A DNA stretch of 36,948 nucleotides, from the NCBI RefSeq assembly GCF_000613405.1, contig NZ_BAIX01000024.1:1-36948 (forward strand). The letters are read 5' to 3'. Source of the stretch: Hoylesella enoeca JCM 12259 (GTDB lineage Bacteria > Bacteroidota > Bacteroidia > Bacteroidales > Bacteroidaceae). Made by a program: the position numbers and the translations under genes. The notes under the pieces were generated by a model that was not told the origin of the DNA, did not search any database, and saw nothing but the letters and a program-made list of their open reading frames with translations. Positions 17,995 to 25,928 of the stretch are shown here, in pieces. Position 1 is the first letter of the stretch; each line of letters starts with the position of its first letter.

Positions 17995-18138
17995 ATGATT
18001 AAGCAAACAAATATAACCAGCAGTCGTAACGCGATGCAAAAGAACTCCGTTTCTCTTGCATCTTTTAACACTTTATATTTGCATATCTCGGAAAAAGTCT
18101 TAACACACACACACACACACACATCTTACCTGGCATAG
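17995..18138 (+). CDS. conserved leader peptide ending in a Thr-His repeat, copy 1
   Basis: 47 codons from ATG 17995. The C-terminal half reads NSVSLASFN, TLYLHISEKV, LTHTHTHTSYLA. Copy 2 (34490-34630) has the same plan with conservative changes (K/R, Y/H, T/G), one codon length difference near the N-terminus, and the same stop position. The alternating ACA CAC codons come from an (AC)10 tract at 18103-18122. GATGCAA (18033-18039) and TTGCATC (18056-18062) inside the ORF can form a hairpin. The setting (promoter, short ORF with consecutive codons for two amino acids, terminator) is that of an attenuator leader such as those of the his and thr operons of enterobacteria. Translation is inferred. 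Confidence 0.55.
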   Translation: MIKQTNITSSRNAMQKNSVSLASFNTLYLHISEKVLTHTHTHTSYLA

Positions 18139-18178
18139 ATGCCTTTCACGTCTCACCCTACGCGCGCGCGTAAGGCAT
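18139..18178 (+). promoter_or_regulatory. hairpin enclosing a TACGCGCGCGCGTA palindrome, copy 1
   Basis: ATGCCTT (18139-18145) pairs with AAGGCAT (18172-18178) around the 14-bp alternating purine-pyrimidine palindrome at 18159-18172. The same palindrome lies at the same relative place in cassette 2. Confidence 0.6.
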
Positions 18179-18193
18179 GGGCTAAACACCAAT

Positions 18194-18230
18194 AAACAAA
18201 GGGCTTTTCGGAGTTCCCTTTGTTTCACTT
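18194..18230 (+). terminator. conserved terminator hairpin in the cassette 1 leader (attenuator)
   Basis: AAACAAAGGG (18194-18203) pairs perfectly with CCCTTTGTTT (18216-18225), and an inner CT/AG pairing tightens the loop; a T-rich stretch follows. It lies before the small acidic gene, so it would stop transcription of the whole cassette unless it is overridden. The same stem occurs in cassette 2. Confidence 0.65.
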
Positions 18231-18298
18231 TTCATGCTCTTTTGTCAACCACGCAAGGGGAAAATTTTCACGAATTATTCACTCAAAACATAGCGATT

Positions 18299-18550
18299 AT
18301 GAATCAAAAACAATTAGAGAGATGGGGCTACATTCGCCCCGAGTGTGAAATTATTGAAACAAGCACAGAGCAGTTTATCTGTGTGTCTGTGCGTCCCGAT
18401 GCAGGTTTGTCCTCTGCACCATACACAGGGAATCCTATGTATGATGAGAAAGGAGAATATGATGTGGGGACTATACTCATTGGCGATCCAAGTACTGTAG
18501 CACCAGCCAAACAGAGCGGATGGTTTGAAGAAGAGGAAGATTTTAATTGA
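18299..18550 (+). CDS. small acidic protein preceding fimbrillin, copy 1
   Basis: 83 residues from ATG 18299. No signal peptide, no membrane segment. It shares with the cassette 2 copy the pattern Y-x-RP-x-C, a second Cys in C-V-SVRP, then I-x-GDxSxxAPAKQ and a strongly acidic end (EEEEDF). I do not recognise the family. Two copies in the same slot before fimbrillin genes suggest a linked role: regulation, an assembly factor or a short structural protein. An in-frame TTG at 18242 would extend it, but the copies do not align there. If the AC tract gained one unit, the leader peptide would run in frame into this gene. Confidence 0.75.
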   Translation: MNQKQLERWGYIRPECEIIETSTEQFICVSVRPDAGLSSAPYTGNPMYDEKGEYDVGTILIGDPSTVAPAKQSGWFEEEEDFN

Positions 18551-18604
18551 GAATTGACAATTGATAATTCTTCCGCAGTGATTAATTTAAAAAGAAACAG
18601 AACA

Positions 18605-20301
18605 ATGAACAAACAAATATTTTTATCAACCGTATTCAGCATTGCCTTGCTATCACTGACAGCATGCAGCAATGACGATAACAAGACGACAGACGATGGG
18701 CAGGTGAATGCAGCCCAAGCCATCGAGTTTAAAGTGGATTTCGCCGATTATAATGCCGAGCAGGATGTGAACGTTACCCGTGCCGGGAATAAGGAGGTGA
18801 AACTCGAAGAGCAGACCGTGGATCTCGGCAACGGCATCTTGGCACAATGCACGCTGCAACGCGATACGACTAAACAAGCCACACCAGCAGCAACACGTGC
18901 ATTGACCGATGGCTTGTACACGATGCTGGCTTATGATGCTGCAACGCATGCTTATAAAGGCGATATCACGGGTACGGTAACGGGTGGCAATACTTTCACG
19001 CCGACATCTGCCAATCAAGACCTTGTGCTCACGCCCGGCACGTATGACTTCGTGCTCTATAACAGCAAGGTAATCCGCAGTGGCAATAACCTCACAGTGA
19101 ATCGCACTGATGCTGATGCAGCATTGATAGGTCGCACACAACAAGTCATCACGGTTACACCGCACAAACAGCAAGTCCCATTCACGATGAAGCACGTCTG
19201 CGCCAAGGTCAAGATTCAGCTCCTTGGCTATATGGAATTTTCTGGTGTTACCGGCCGGATTGAATCTGTTAATGCCACAGACGTACCCGGCTCATCCATC
19301 TATGACGCTTCCACTGGAACGTGGACTATTGGTGCCGGATTAAGCGTGTTTGACTTCTTAACCTATGGAACAGCTCAAGAATCATACCTTCATAATGGCC
19401 TTTACTCCACAATAAGCAATGAAGCTGTGTATTTTATGCCCACCACGGATGTCTCAAAGCTCAAACTGATACTCGGCGGACAAATTTATAACACGAACAT
19501 GAACAATGTCAGTCTAACATGTAATCCAGCCGCGACATTAAAACTCGAGCAGAACGGCTCCTACGTGCTTAATGTCAAATTGCTGTACAATTTCCTTTAT
19601 CTGATGAGCGACGGCACCATCGGCACCATCAAAGATACGACCTATGGTGGAGCGCCGGCCGCAACAGCTAAAACACCCATCGCCGTGGTACTAAGCCAAA
19701 GCAAGCGTATGGCCATGGCCCTGAAAGATGCTAATGGCGGGTACTTAGAATGGACCAACGGAGACTCCGGAGGTTACCTGCCCAACGGCGGCGGCTACGC
19801 ATGGAATCAAACCAACACCCATATGTGTACGAGTACGAATGCGATGATGCGTTTAATACAAGTGGTTTTGATGAGACATGGGATCCGTCATACACATACT
19901 ACTGGGTATCCGGCGAGAAAGTAAAAGGGAAAAGAGCAGACTTCCCAGCTTTCTATGCTGCCGCACATTATGATCCGGGCGTAGCTTACACGGGTAGTCC
20001 TGCCTTGCAATGGTATCTTCCGTCAGCTGGCGATTGGACGAGGCTATTCTCTGCCTTGGGCTTCGGCGACGGGTCAACAGAGTTTCATTTAGGGACCTCC
20101 TACAAATGGTATGGCTATATAGCTAATCTGGCCTTTACGCAGGTGGGCGGCACCAAATTTTCCTCTTATGATTATTATTCAAGTTCAGAATACGAAACCT
20201 TCCAAGCTATCAGAGCCAATATTGGGAGTGACCAAATGAGCTGGGGCACTTTTGGCAACAAAGGTGACGGCGCGAATGTCCGGGCATTCGTTAAATATTA
20301 A
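18605..20301 (+). CDS. fimbrillin-like lipoprotein, copy 1 (frameshifted)
   Basis: Begins MNKQIFLSTVFSIALLSLTACS, a lipoprotein signal (lipobox LTAC) chosen as the start over an upstream in-frame ATG. The body is a fimbrillin family protein: VDFADYNAEQDVNVTRAGN, DFVLYNSKVIRSGNNLTV, VTPHKQQVPFTMKHVCAKVK and YNFLYLMSDGT all have direct counterparts in copy 2. The C-terminal domain (WYLPSAGDWTRLFSALGFG, VRAFVKY) resembles the lectin-like/FISUMP ends of Bacteroidota surface proteins. A net one-base deletion at 19818-19820 (probably CCCC to CCC) splits the frame; repaired, the protein has about 565 residues. Role: a surface fimbria subunit or tip adhesin, exported as a lipoprotein. Confidence 0.8.
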
Positions 20302-20327
20302 TAACGAAGTCATGTTAAGGCACAGGA

Positions 20328-20480
20328 AAGTACTATCGTGCATGAGGACACGTCATGACGTGTTGAGCAACAAGTAGTATCGTGCAGCCTGACAAGTACT
20401 ATCGTGTTGAGCAACAAGTACTATCGTGCAAGGCAACAAGTACTATCGTGTTGAGTGAAAAGTACTATCGTGTTTTTGAG
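20328..20480. repeat. 22-bp phased direct-repeat array A
   Basis: AAGTACTATCGTG (one copy with G for C) starts at 20328, 20372, 20394, 20416, 20438 and 20460. All starts are spaced by 22 bp or 44 bp. The missing slot at 20350 is filled by the perfect palindrome CACGTCATGACGTG (20349-20362). Nine-base spacers vary (TTGAGCAAC twice). It lies between the fimbrillin stop and the HU-like gene. Confidence 0.85.
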
Positions 20481-20518
20481 CCTCTCGGAAGGCCTTTATA
20501 TAAAGGGAGTTCGAGAGG
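20481..20518 (+). terminator. compound hairpin before the HU-like gene
   Basis: CCTCTCG (20481-20487) pairs with CGAGAGG (20512-20518) around the 14-bp palindrome CCTTTATATAAAGG (20493-20506). No T-run follows. It could be a terminator, a 5' leader structure of the next gene or a protein site. Confidence 0.45.
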
Positions 20519-20559
20519 GGCAAAAACCTTATTAAAAACAACATAAAAATAACAAGAAA

Positions 20560-20991
20560 ATGGATTACTCATTAAATCCGCGAAAGATGAGCGTTGGCCC
20601 GCTGAAAGGCCAAACAGTGTATGTGCCGAGTCTGGTTTGTCAGAAACACACGATCTCGTTTGAGGAGCTTTGTGCCGCCATGGCCGAAGATTCCACGGTG
20701 GGCGAGGCTGATGTGGCAGCTGTGTTCTATAAGGCTCGCAAAGTGTTGAATCGCCTTTGTTCGCTGGGCTACATCGTCGATGCCGGCCCTTTCGGAAAAT
20801 TTTACCCCACGATTACTTCAAAAGTGGTGACGGATGTCAAGGACTTCAAGCCCTCTGAGCATATCAAGCGTGCCCAGATGCGTTTTGTCCCCACCAAAGA
20901 TTTCCGCGATTTGAAGGACGTGGAGTATAACAAGGTGCCGAAGCAGGAGCGGAAGAAGAAAGACGGCGGGACCCCGCCGCAGAAACCTTAG
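20560..20991 (+). CDS. HU-related histone-like DNA-binding protein (HU-HIG type)
   Basis: 143 residues. The arrangement (MDYSLNPRKMSVGPLKGQTVYV, then a helical HU-like domain with VAAVFYKARKVLNRLCSLGYIVDAGPFGKF and FRPS-like SEHIKRAQMRFVPTKDFR) fits the Bacteroidota HU-related family (TIGR01201/HU-HIG), followed by a basic tail (PKQERKKKDGG). Expected to bind and bend DNA in the nucleoid. It lies directly downstream of repeat array A and has its own terminator. Confidence 0.8.
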   Translation: MDYSLNPRKMSVGPLKGQTVYVPSLVCQKHTISFEELCAAMAEDSTVGEADVAAVFYKARKVLNRLCSLGYIVDAGPFGKFYPTITSKVVTDVKDFKPSEHIKRAQMRFVPTKDFRDLKDVEYNKVPKQERKKKDGGTPPQKP

Positions 20992-21015
20992 AAAAGTGAA
21001 AAGGTGAAAACTGGG

Positions 21016-21060
21016 AAAGGGTGAAAAGCTGTTGAAGCATGCTTTTCACCCTTTTTGTTT
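21016..21060 (+). terminator. intrinsic terminator of the HU-like gene
   Basis: AAAGGGTGAAAAGC (21016-21029) pairs perfectly with GCTTTTCACCCTTT (21041-21054); T residues follow. Confidence 0.88.
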
Positions 21061-21131
21061 TGTTGGGGAGAGAAAGTAGCAGAATGGCGTTCGCTACTCA
21101 TGGGGGATGGGGAAGATAAGATAACATTTCG

Positions 21132-21162
21132 TTTGCTATTCGGATAATTAAGCGTAACTTTG
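21132..21162 (+). promoter_or_regulatory. promoter giving a leaderless EFR1 mRNA
   Basis: TTTG (21132-21135), 19 bp, TAACTTTG (21155-21162), then only four bases to the ATG at 21167. Confidence 0.7.
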
Positions 21163-21166
21163 CAGC

Positions 21167-21952
21167 ATGATATTCTATTTGTCGGGAACGGGTAACACAC
21201 AATGGGTTGCCGAAACGCTGGCACAAGCTCTCGGAGAACCCTTGATCAATATCGCAGAGATTGAAGAGGCTGAATGCAGATTCTGCGTTGGGGAGCAGGA
21301 GCGTATCGGTTTTTGTTTTCCGATTCATGGATGGCGCCCTCCTTTCAACGTGAGGAGCTTCGTTGAGAATTTGCATATCCAACATGCTGAGGGGCATTAT
21401 TGCTACGCTGTTTGCACGGCAGGCGATAATATTGGCGAAGGTATGGATTTGCTGCAAAATGATTTACATCTGATCGGCTTGCAATTAGATGCTGCTTGGT
21501 CGCTGATTATGCCTGAATCGTATGTCGGTTTACCGTTTATGGATGTGGACACGCCCGCAAAGGAGAAGATAAAGAAGGAGCAGGCCGCGCGCGACCTCAA
21601 AGAGATCACATCGCATGTCATCCATTGCGACCGGGGAATATTCAAGTTGACACGTGGGCACTGGCCCCGAATCAACAGTCGGCTTCTCGGCGGTTTTTTC
21701 CTGAAATATCTCATCACGGACAAACGTTTCTATGTGGAAAGCAATCGATGTGTGAAGTGCGGCATCTGTGCAGACGTGTGTCCGACCGACGATATTGACG
21801 GCGGACTGGGTCGGGAACCCATTTGGAAGCACAGCGGGCGTTGCCTGACATGCTTCGCCTGCTATCACCATTGTCCGCATCATGCCATTGAATTCGGACG
21901 AATGACGAAGCATAAAGGACAATATTGGTTTAAACGCAAAGCGCTACGATAA
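21167..21952 (+). CDS. EFR1-family ferredoxin (flavodoxin-like domain plus two 4Fe-4S clusters)
   Basis: 261 residues. The N-terminal half is flavodoxin-like, with the phosphate loop YLSGTGNTQWVAETLA; the C-terminal half has two cluster motifs, CVKCGICADVCP and CLTCFACYHHCPHH, typical of 4Fe-4S ferredoxins. This is the EFRxx/EFR1 ferrodoxin arrangement. Role: electron transfer in the cytoplasm; the partner is unknown. The ATG lies four bases after the -7 box. The M6 protease gene starts eight bases after the stop, so the two may share a transcript. Confidence 0.85.
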   Translation: MIFYLSGTGNTQWVAETLAQALGEPLINIAEIEEAECRFCVGEQERIGFCFPIHGWRPPFNVRSFVENLHIQHAEGHYCYAVCTAGDNIGEGMDLLQNDLHLIGLQLDAAWSLIMPESYVGLPFMDVDTPAKEKIKKEQAARDLKEITSHVIHCDRGIFKLTRGHWPRINSRLLGGFFLKYLITDKRFYVESNRCVKCGICADVCPTDDIDGGLGREPIWKHSGRCLTCFACYHHCPHHAIEFGRMTKHKGQYWFKRKALR

Positions 21953-21960
21953 CAAACAAA

Positions 21961-23775
21961 ATGATTATGATCATGAGAAAACTATTACTCTTATTCGCTG
22001 TCGTGATGTGCACGACAACTATCCGGGCTGCCAAAGCCAATCCGCAGCCGGTGGATATTACGCAACCCGACGGTACGATCTTGACGATCAGGGTGCACGG
22101 CGATGAGCATTTCAACTGGTGTTCCACGGTTGATGGTGTCGTCTTAGCACAAGTGGGGAATGCCTATTACGTTGCCGATATCGATCGAGAGGGACGCGTG
22201 AAGAAAACGAATCAATTGGCCCACAATGCCGCACAACGCGATCATGCAGAACAGGCATTGGCTGCACGCCAAAACAAGAAGGCGCTTTTTGATGCCGCCC
22301 AACGAGCGATCGAAGCGGCACGCACACGTTCGTATGAATGGAATGCCACTACTTTTCCGCACACCGGGAATCCTAAGGCTTTGGTGATCTTGGCCGAATT
22401 CAGCGATGTAGCTTTTTCGATCAATAGTCCTAAACAAGCATTCGATGAATATCTCAATGCCACTGGCGCACTGACAGACTTCGGCAACAAAAACAATCTC
22501 AATTATGGAAGTGTGGCTAAATACTTCACGGATATGAGTTTTGGCGCGTTTACGCCTCAATTCGATGTTGTCGGTCCAGTGCATCTCAATCAGCCTTTGG
22601 TCTATTATGGCGAGGGGAGATCTGACAGAATGGATCGTCTCTTCCCCGACGCATGTAAGGCCGCACAAGCTATGGGTGTGGATTTTTCCAAATATGATGC
22701 CAACAATGACGGTTATGTCGATCTTCTCTATGTGATCTACGCTGGTTATTCTGCCAGTATAGGTGGAAACTCCATCGATTGTATTTGGCCTAAGTCAGGG
22801 AATTATCCCACTTCTGAGGTGTTTGATGGCAAACAGATCGGTCGCTATGGCGTGAATGGCGAATTGAATTACAATCCCAGTTTCTCCAGTCTGAAGCAAA
22901 TTAATGGCATCGGACTCTTCTGCCATGAGTTCTCTCATTGTATGGGGCTGCCCGACTTCTATACGACTACTGCCGCTCCGGAAGCAACACAGGAAGCCGA
23001 CAATCAGGAGTTGGAGTATTGGGATCTGATGGATGGCGGAGAGTATGTGGCCAACGGACATCGTCCCACAGCTTATTCGGCATGGGAACGCGAGGCTATG
23101 GGTTGGGCTACGATCGAGACGCTGAACGAAAGTAAGAATGATATCGAACTCAAAACACTTGACAAAGGCGGTAAAGCCTATCGCATTTTCAATCCCAATG
23201 ATGCCTCGAAGCAAGAGTATTTGCTCGTGGAAAACGTTCAGCTCGAAGGTTGGAATAATTCGCCCAAACACAAAGGACACGGAATGTTGGTCTATCACGT
23301 GGAATACGATCCTGTTTCTTTCAGCCTTTCCAGTAATTCGGTGAATAACATTTTAGGGCATCCACGGATGACACTCGTACCTGCCGACGGACTCTTAGAG
23401 AATATAGCAAAATATCTGGCAGCCTCTAATCGAAAAGGATATTACGATCAATTGAAAGGCGATCCGTTCCCCGGGACATCAGGAAAAACGGAATTGAACC
23501 GAACGATGAACCTGCCTAACTTCAAATGGTACACAGGTAAGGGAAGCGATTACACCATAGGTCAGGCATTCAAAAACATCAAAGAGGTGGGCGGAATCAT
23601 CACATTCGACTTCGTGAAAGATTATGCCACAGGTATTGATCACTCCATCCATGCAGACGAAACGAATGCCGAAGGCAGGATCTATACGATCGACGGTCGA
23701 TATATGGGCACAGATAAAGCACGCCTTCCACGCGGACTGTATATCATGAATGGTCGGAAATTCGTCATCGAATAG
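21961..23775 (+). CDS. secreted M6-family metalloprotease
   Basis: 604 residues from ATG 21961 (ATG 21973, MRKLLLLFAVVM, is an equally good start). Signal peptide, a propeptide-like region containing GDEHFNWCSTVDGVVL, then the M6 (immune inhibitor A-like) catalytic domain with the zinc motif HEFSHCMGLPDFY and VENVQLEGWN / GMLVYHVEYD downstream. The C-terminal ~30 residues (YTIDGRYMG...LPRGLYIMNGRKFVI) resemble a type IX secretion sorting tail, suggesting export to the cell surface or medium. Confidence 0.88.
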   Translation: MIMIMRKLLLLFAVVMCTTTIRAAKANPQPVDITQPDGTILTIRVHGDEHFNWCSTVDGVVLAQVGNAYYVADIDREGRVKKTNQLAHNAAQRDHAEQALAARQNKKALFDAAQRAIEAARTRSYEWNATTFPHTGNPKALVILAEFSDVAFSINSPKQAFDEYLNATGALTDFGNKNNLNYGSVAKYFTDMSFGAFTPQFDVVGPVHLNQPLVYYGEGRSDRMDRLFPDACKAAQAMGVDFSKYDANNDGYVDLLYVIYAGYSASIGGNSIDCIWPKSGNYPTSEVFDGKQIGRYGVNGELNYNPSFSSLKQINGIGLFCHEFSHCMGLPDFYTTTAAPEATQEADNQELEYWDLMDGGEYVANGHRPTAYSAWEREAMGWATIETLNESKNDIELKTLDKGGKAYRIFNPNDASKQEYLLVENVQLEGWNNSPKHKGHGMLVYHVEYDPVSFSLSSNSVNNILGHPRMTLVPADGLLENIAKYLAASNRKGYYDQLKGDPFPGTSGKTELNRTMNLPNFKWYTGKGSDYTIGQAFKNIKEVGGIITFDFVKDYATGIDHSIHADETNAEGRIYTIDGRYMGTDKARLPRGLYIMNGRKFVIE

Positions 23776-23808
23776 ATTGAAAAGATCATACATCCTATAT
23801 AACATATA

Positions 23809-23853
23809 ATCAGTAAAGGCCTCGACAACTGAATTGTCGAGGCCTTTACTGAT
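23809..23853. terminator. bidirectional terminator between the M6 protease and yggS
   Basis: A 20-bp perfect stem: 23809-23828 (ATCAGTAAAGGCCTCGACAA) with 23834-23853, and a five-base loop, between convergent genes. Confidence 0.85.
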
Positions 23854-23881
23854 TTAGAATAATAGTGAGCGGACAGACGAT

Positions 23882-24559
23882 TTATTCATACACACGTGGC
23901 CCAAAGATTGTTGTTCCGACGCGAACCATTGTTGAACGACAGTCAACAGCTATCCGATAATCGTGACTCATTCCCCAACTCCGTTCCTTAAAAGCTGCAT
24001 TGTCTGCAAAGTATTGCGCTTTTACTTCGTCGAAGAAAGTTGCTGCCGTAAGAAATTCAGCACGTATCTGCCTTTCATCTTCCACGTTCGAGGCCATCAT
24101 CATTAATCCGCAGATACGCACATTGTGCAATTCCCGCCATTCGCCTGATGCTAACAGACTGCGACAGTCGGATAAAGTCAGACCGTATTTAGTCTCCTCT
24201 TCGGCAATATGTAACTCCAAAAGCACATCGATTACACGGTTGTTCTTAGCCGCTTGTTTATTGATTTCACGCAGCAGTTTGAGCGAATCCACTGCTTCGA
24301 TCATCGAAATATAAGGAGCGATATACTTCACTTTGTTGGTCTGTAAATGCCCTATGAAGTGCCATTCAATATCTTTTGGCAATGCTGCTTGCTTCTTGGC
24401 AAGTTCCTGTTCGTGGCTTTCACCGAACGCGCGTTGCCCTACCGCATACGCCGCTTCAATATATTCGGCGGGATGATATTTACTTACAGCAACAAGTTTG
24501 ATCCTCTCGGGCAAGCTGGCCAACACGCCACGCAGATTCTCGGCCACATCGATACCCAT
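23882..24559 (-). CDS. yggS: YggS-family pyridoxal phosphate homeostasis protein
   Basis: 225 residues. The PLP lysine lies in KLVAVSKYHPAEYI; FGESHEQELAKK, WHFIGHLQTNKVKYIAPY and GLMMMASN and SWGMSHDY are family signatures (COG0325). It binds PLP and buffers vitamin B6 and amino-acid pools; it has no known enzymatic activity. Three bases separate it from the DUF4494 gene, so they are probably one operon. Confidence 0.93.
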   Translation of the reverse strand: MGIDVAENLRGVLASLPERIKLVAVSKYHPAEYIEAAYAVGQRAFGESHEQELAKKQAALPKDIEWHFIGHLQTNKVKYIAPYISMIEAVDSLKLLREINKQAAKNNRVIDVLLELHIAEEETKYGLTLSDCRSLLASGEWRELHNVRICGLMMMASNVEDERQIRAEFLTAATFFDEVKAQYFADNAAFKERSWGMSHDYRIAVDCRSTMVRVGTTIFGPRVYE

Positions 24560-24562
24560 GGA

Positions 24563-25081
24563 TTATGCCTCCTCTGGTGTTTCTGAGTCAACCTGCTCGT
24601 ATTCGGCTTTATCGTCGGACTCGTTACGTTTCAAGGAGTGATTATGTTCGAAAACATCCATTATGGGCGTTTCATTGATGCCGGCAATCACATAATCGAT
24701 CATTGTTCCGCTCATCACCTCATCAATATTCTTAACAGCTCCGAGCAAAGTGGCAGCCTGCACCAAGTAATTGATATTGGAACGCTTCTCTTTTTCGGTC
24801 TTCTCATCAATCGTGATAAATTGTAATTTAGCCCGATACCAACGATCATCGTTACCGTTATCACTAAAAAATATCTCCTTGTAAGGCGCCGTTTTGATAC
24901 CCGTAATTTTGAAATCGCCGCTGATATACATCGACATTTCCTCTGTTATACTGGCCTCTGCTTCTGTAAAACTAAGCGCATCCACTACATACGACTCGGT
25001 AACGGCTTTCATCGAACCGTCTTCCATTGTCTTTTCATAACGTATTTTGGTTTCAAACCAATCTGCTGTTCTTGATTTCAT
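24563..25081 (-). CDS. DUF4494 protein
   Basis: 172 residues. The pattern WFETKIRYEKTMEDG, VDALSFTEAEASI, IKTAPYKEIFFS and WYRAKLQFIT matches the Bacteroidota DUF4494 family, whose function is unknown. No signal peptide or membrane segment; the C-terminus is acidic and low-complexity. It is the first gene of the pair with yggS. Confidence 0.85.
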   Translation of the reverse strand: MKSRTADWFETKIRYEKTMEDGSMKAVTESYVVDALSFTEAEASITEEMSMYISGDFKITGIKTAPYKEIFFSDNGNDDRWYRAKLQFITIDEKTEKEKRSNINYLVQAATLLGAVKNIDEVMSGTMIDYVIAGINETPIMDVFEHNHSLKRNESDDKAEYEQVDSETPEEA

Positions 25082-25146
25082 TCTTTCGTTTTGCTTGAAA
25101 TGGATAATAAAAAAGGTATAAACACTTTCTCAAAAGTCCATGAAAA

Positions 25147-25192
25147 CCCCTCGTAACAGTCATCTCTTCACAGAGCTGAAAACCACGAGGGG
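25147..25192 (-). terminator. putative terminator after the OmpH-like gene
   Basis: CCCCTCGT (25147-25154) pairs with ACGAGGGG (25185-25192). On the minus strand the descending arm is followed by TTTT. The rest of the 25082-25263 gap shows nothing else. Confidence 0.5.
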
Positions 25193-25263
25193 GACATAAT
25201 ATTAACCTAAAAATCAAAATTTATGGAACTTATGACTGCCTCCGCATATTGCGAAGCCATTTG

Positions 25264-25896
25264 TTATTTCTTTTTTTCTGCCGTTGCCGTTGCTGTTTTG
25301 ATAGCTGCAGACGGCTTATAGGCTTTGTTTAAACCGGCAATAACGACATCCGTAATATCATACACTTTGTCGGCATAAAGCAGATTATCGCCCGCCTTAC
25401 TGAGGATTAATCCATACTTCTTATCCTTATTATAGCTTGTAAGGAAATGCTGAATGGAATCACGCAGAGCCTTGTTAAACTTGGCAGTTTCAGCATCAAA
25501 CTCGTTACCTAAACGCTGACCGAGGGCTTGTACATCACTACTCTGACGCTGCAAATTAGCTTGAATAGCTTCTGCTTGCTCCCGCGTATATGCATTTTGT
25601 TGAACTTTCTGTTGGAAATTAGCTGCTGCTGCCTGCAATTGCTGTTGTTTAGCAGCCAACGTATGTTGAATATTCTGCCCTTTCTTTTGCAAAATTTGAG
25701 AATAATCTTTGCAGAATTGATAGCGACTCATAATCGAATCCACTTCCACATAAGCGATCTTCATATTGGTTGTGCCTGCCGATCCTGTCGTCTCTGACTT
25801 CTGATCCATCTGTGGATTGCTTTGATTGCAAGACGACATGACGACCGTTGCAGTCACAACTACGGCCAATGCGCGAATTACTTTTGTCTTTTTCAT
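25264..25896 (-). CDS. OmpH/Skp-like periplasmic lipoprotein
   Basis: 210 residues. The signal MKKTKVIRALAVVVTATVVMSSC has a lipobox, so this member is predicted to be lipid-anchored. The body has the Skp/OmpH layout: MKIAYVEVDSIMSRYQFCKD, a long Gln-rich coiled coil (LQAAAANFQQKVQQNAYTRE), and a C-terminal strand (KKYGLILSKAGDNLLYADK). Expected role: chaperone of outer-membrane proteins in the periplasm. It lies 32 bases after the small membrane-protein gene. Confidence 0.85.
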   Translation of the reverse strand: MKKTKVIRALAVVVTATVVMSSCNQSNPQMDQKSETTGSAGTTNMKIAYVEVDSIMSRYQFCKDYSQILQKKGQNIQHTLAAKQQQLQAAAANFQQKVQQNAYTREQAEAIQANLQRQSSDVQALGQRLGNEFDAETAKFNKALRDSIQHFLTSYNKDKKYGLILSKAGDNLLYADKVYDITDVVIAGLNKAYKPSAAIKTATATAEKKK

Positions 25897-25928
25897 TTTA
25901 TAGTTTCATTATTTTTATCTTGGAAATA

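Noticed and set aside
17925..18122. Minus-strand ORF beginning with Cys-Val repeats (and its twin at 34426-34614)
   Set aside because: It is the antisense reading of the AC-repeat leader. Its start lies inside the tract and its 3' part runs through the promoter, where the two copies no longer align. The plus-strand reading has conserved residues and a shared stop.
20328..20472. CRISPR array
   Set aside because: Cores of 13 bp and spacers of 9 bp are far too short, some spacers repeat, and no cas genes are present. The same holds for the arrays at 28084, 33396 and 36851.
25200..25300. Short plus-strand ORF in the gap before the OmpH-like gene
   Set aside because: Most of it is antisense to the OmpH-like coding end.
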